From contig NZ_ATHL01000095.1 of the NCBI RefSeq assembly GCF_000445125.1, positions 1-64,000 of the forward strand: a stretch of DNA of 64,000 bases, read 5' to 3'. Positions within the stretch are counted from its first letter, which is position 1; every line of letters starts with the position of its first letter. The notes beneath the pieces were generated by a model. It searched no databases, was not told the DNA's origin, and saw only the letters and a list, made by a program, of their open reading frames with translations. Source of the DNA: Novosphingobium lindaniclasticum LE124 (GTDB lineage: Bacteria > Pseudomonadota > Alphaproteobacteria > Sphingomonadales > Sphingomonadaceae). Below are positions 63,721-64,000 of the stretch, piece by piece. The position numbers and the translations under genes were made by a program.

Positions 63721-64000
63721 TAATTCCCTATCGCCGGGCGAGCCGATCCGCCTGTTCCATTTGAGCGACATCCATTTCGGGCTTGAGGACGAGTCCGCCC
63801 TCGCCTGGGCGAAATCCTGCATCGCGCGAGAAAAGCCCCATGCCGTGGCCATCACCGGCGACCTGACGATGCGCGCGCGGCATCCCGAGTTTGCGGCGGC
63901 GACGAACTGGATCAAGGCGCTCGATGTGCCGGTCACGGTCGAGGTGGGAAATCACGACATTCCCTACTTCAACCTCTACGAACGCTTCTTCGCACCGTAC
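63710..64000 (+). CDS. metallophosphoesterase (3' end cut by window)
   Basis: 97 visible codons. Calcineurin-type motifs: LFHLSDIHFG (DxH) near residue 17, ITGDLTMRARHPEF (GD) near 50 and VEVGNHDIPYF (GNHD) near 83. The third His-containing motifs lie beyond the window. ATG at 63710 overlaps the lipid kinase by 11 bp. It may dephosphorylate a lipid or nucleotide; not tied to the DNA ligase cluster at 16-19 kb. Confidence 0.92.
   Translation, partial: MLPDNSLSPGEPIRLFHLSDIHFGLEDESALAWAKSCIAREKPHAVAITGDLTMRARHPEFAAATNWIKALDVPVTVEVGNHDIPYFNLYERFFAPY

Noticed and set aside
63710..64000. The end-of-window metallophosphoesterase as the missing Pde of the DNA ligase cluster
   Set aside because: It is 44 kb away and coupled to a lipid kinase, and too little sequence is visible to place it in the Pde family.

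Overview
The window is GC-rich, densely packed chromosomal DNA from an alphaproteobacterium, most likely a sphingomonad (Novosphingobium/Sphingobium-like). The case rests on family content: TrcR (DUF1013), DUF1192, DUF1491, DUF6489, DUF2497/PopZ, UrcA, CarD, a SUV3-like helicase, a ligase-associated exonuclease with its ATP-dependent ligase, and the gene order hemE-[gap]-ppsR-maf-aroE-coaE-dnaQ that flanks alphaproteobacterial replication origins. I saw no rRNA, tRNA, CRISPR array, prophage or insertion sequence.

Layout. 1-9.7 kb: a truncated DEAD-box helicase, a hypothetical exported protein, then a minus-strand run proA-nadD-rsfS-rlmH-envC-ctpA-dsbB-coq7 (proline and NAD synthesis, ribosome maturation, division and envelope processing, ubiquinone). 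10-11.6 kb: an M23 endopeptidase overlapping a bactofilin gene. 11.7-19.2 kb: TrcR, a quinone reductase, DUF1192, clpA, and an exonuclease/DNA ligase pair. 19.3-23.5 kb: yggU, a gamma-carbonic anhydrase, a GNAT enzyme, hemB and a second M23 peptidase. 23.6-28.2 kb: SUV3-like helicase, S4 protein, ferredoxin, CarD and a small lipoprotein. 28.3-33.2 kb: sua5-type threonylcarbamoyl-AMP synthase, a DUF815 ATPase, a sorbosone-type dehydrogenase, a free-methionine-R-sulfoxide reductase. 33.2-39.2 kb: mnmE-mnmG-rsmG-parA-parB with DUF6489. 39.3-45.1 kb: two metabolic enzymes, TerC, rho, hemJ, hemE. 45.1-45.46 kb: a 361-bp gap that I read as the chromosome origin. 45.5-51.1 kb: ppsR-maf-aroE-coaE-dnaQ, hpf, ptsN, a thioesterase, DUF1491. 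51.3-57.9 kb: SleB hydrolase, xth, erpA, CBS protein, ferredoxin-like protein, thioesterase, PopZ-like DUF2497, TolC, degenerate Pcm. 58.1-64 kb: fumarase, LytS/LytTR pair, UrcA, a lipid kinase and a truncated metallophosphoesterase.

The strongest theme is chromosome replication and segregation. The hemE/ppsR gap holds ten GANTC sites within 215 bp plus an eleventh close to ppsR, three one-mismatch DnaA boxes and an A/T-rich stretch. Genes on each side lean away from it: 29 of 45 to the left are on the minus strand and 17 of 26 to the right are on the plus strand. Eight parS-like palindromes lie between 19.2 and 37.9 kb, all on the parAB side of the origin, and five of them sit inside reading frames. 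A PopZ-type polar organiser lies 10 kb to the other side, and TrcR is also in the window.

A second theme is dispersed intergenic repeats: two copies of a roughly 210-bp two-armed palindrome, two copies of a 100-120-bp palindrome with an identical 25-bp core, a fragment of a third repeat family, and two short tandem repeats. These occupy most of the non-coding space that is not otherwise explained.
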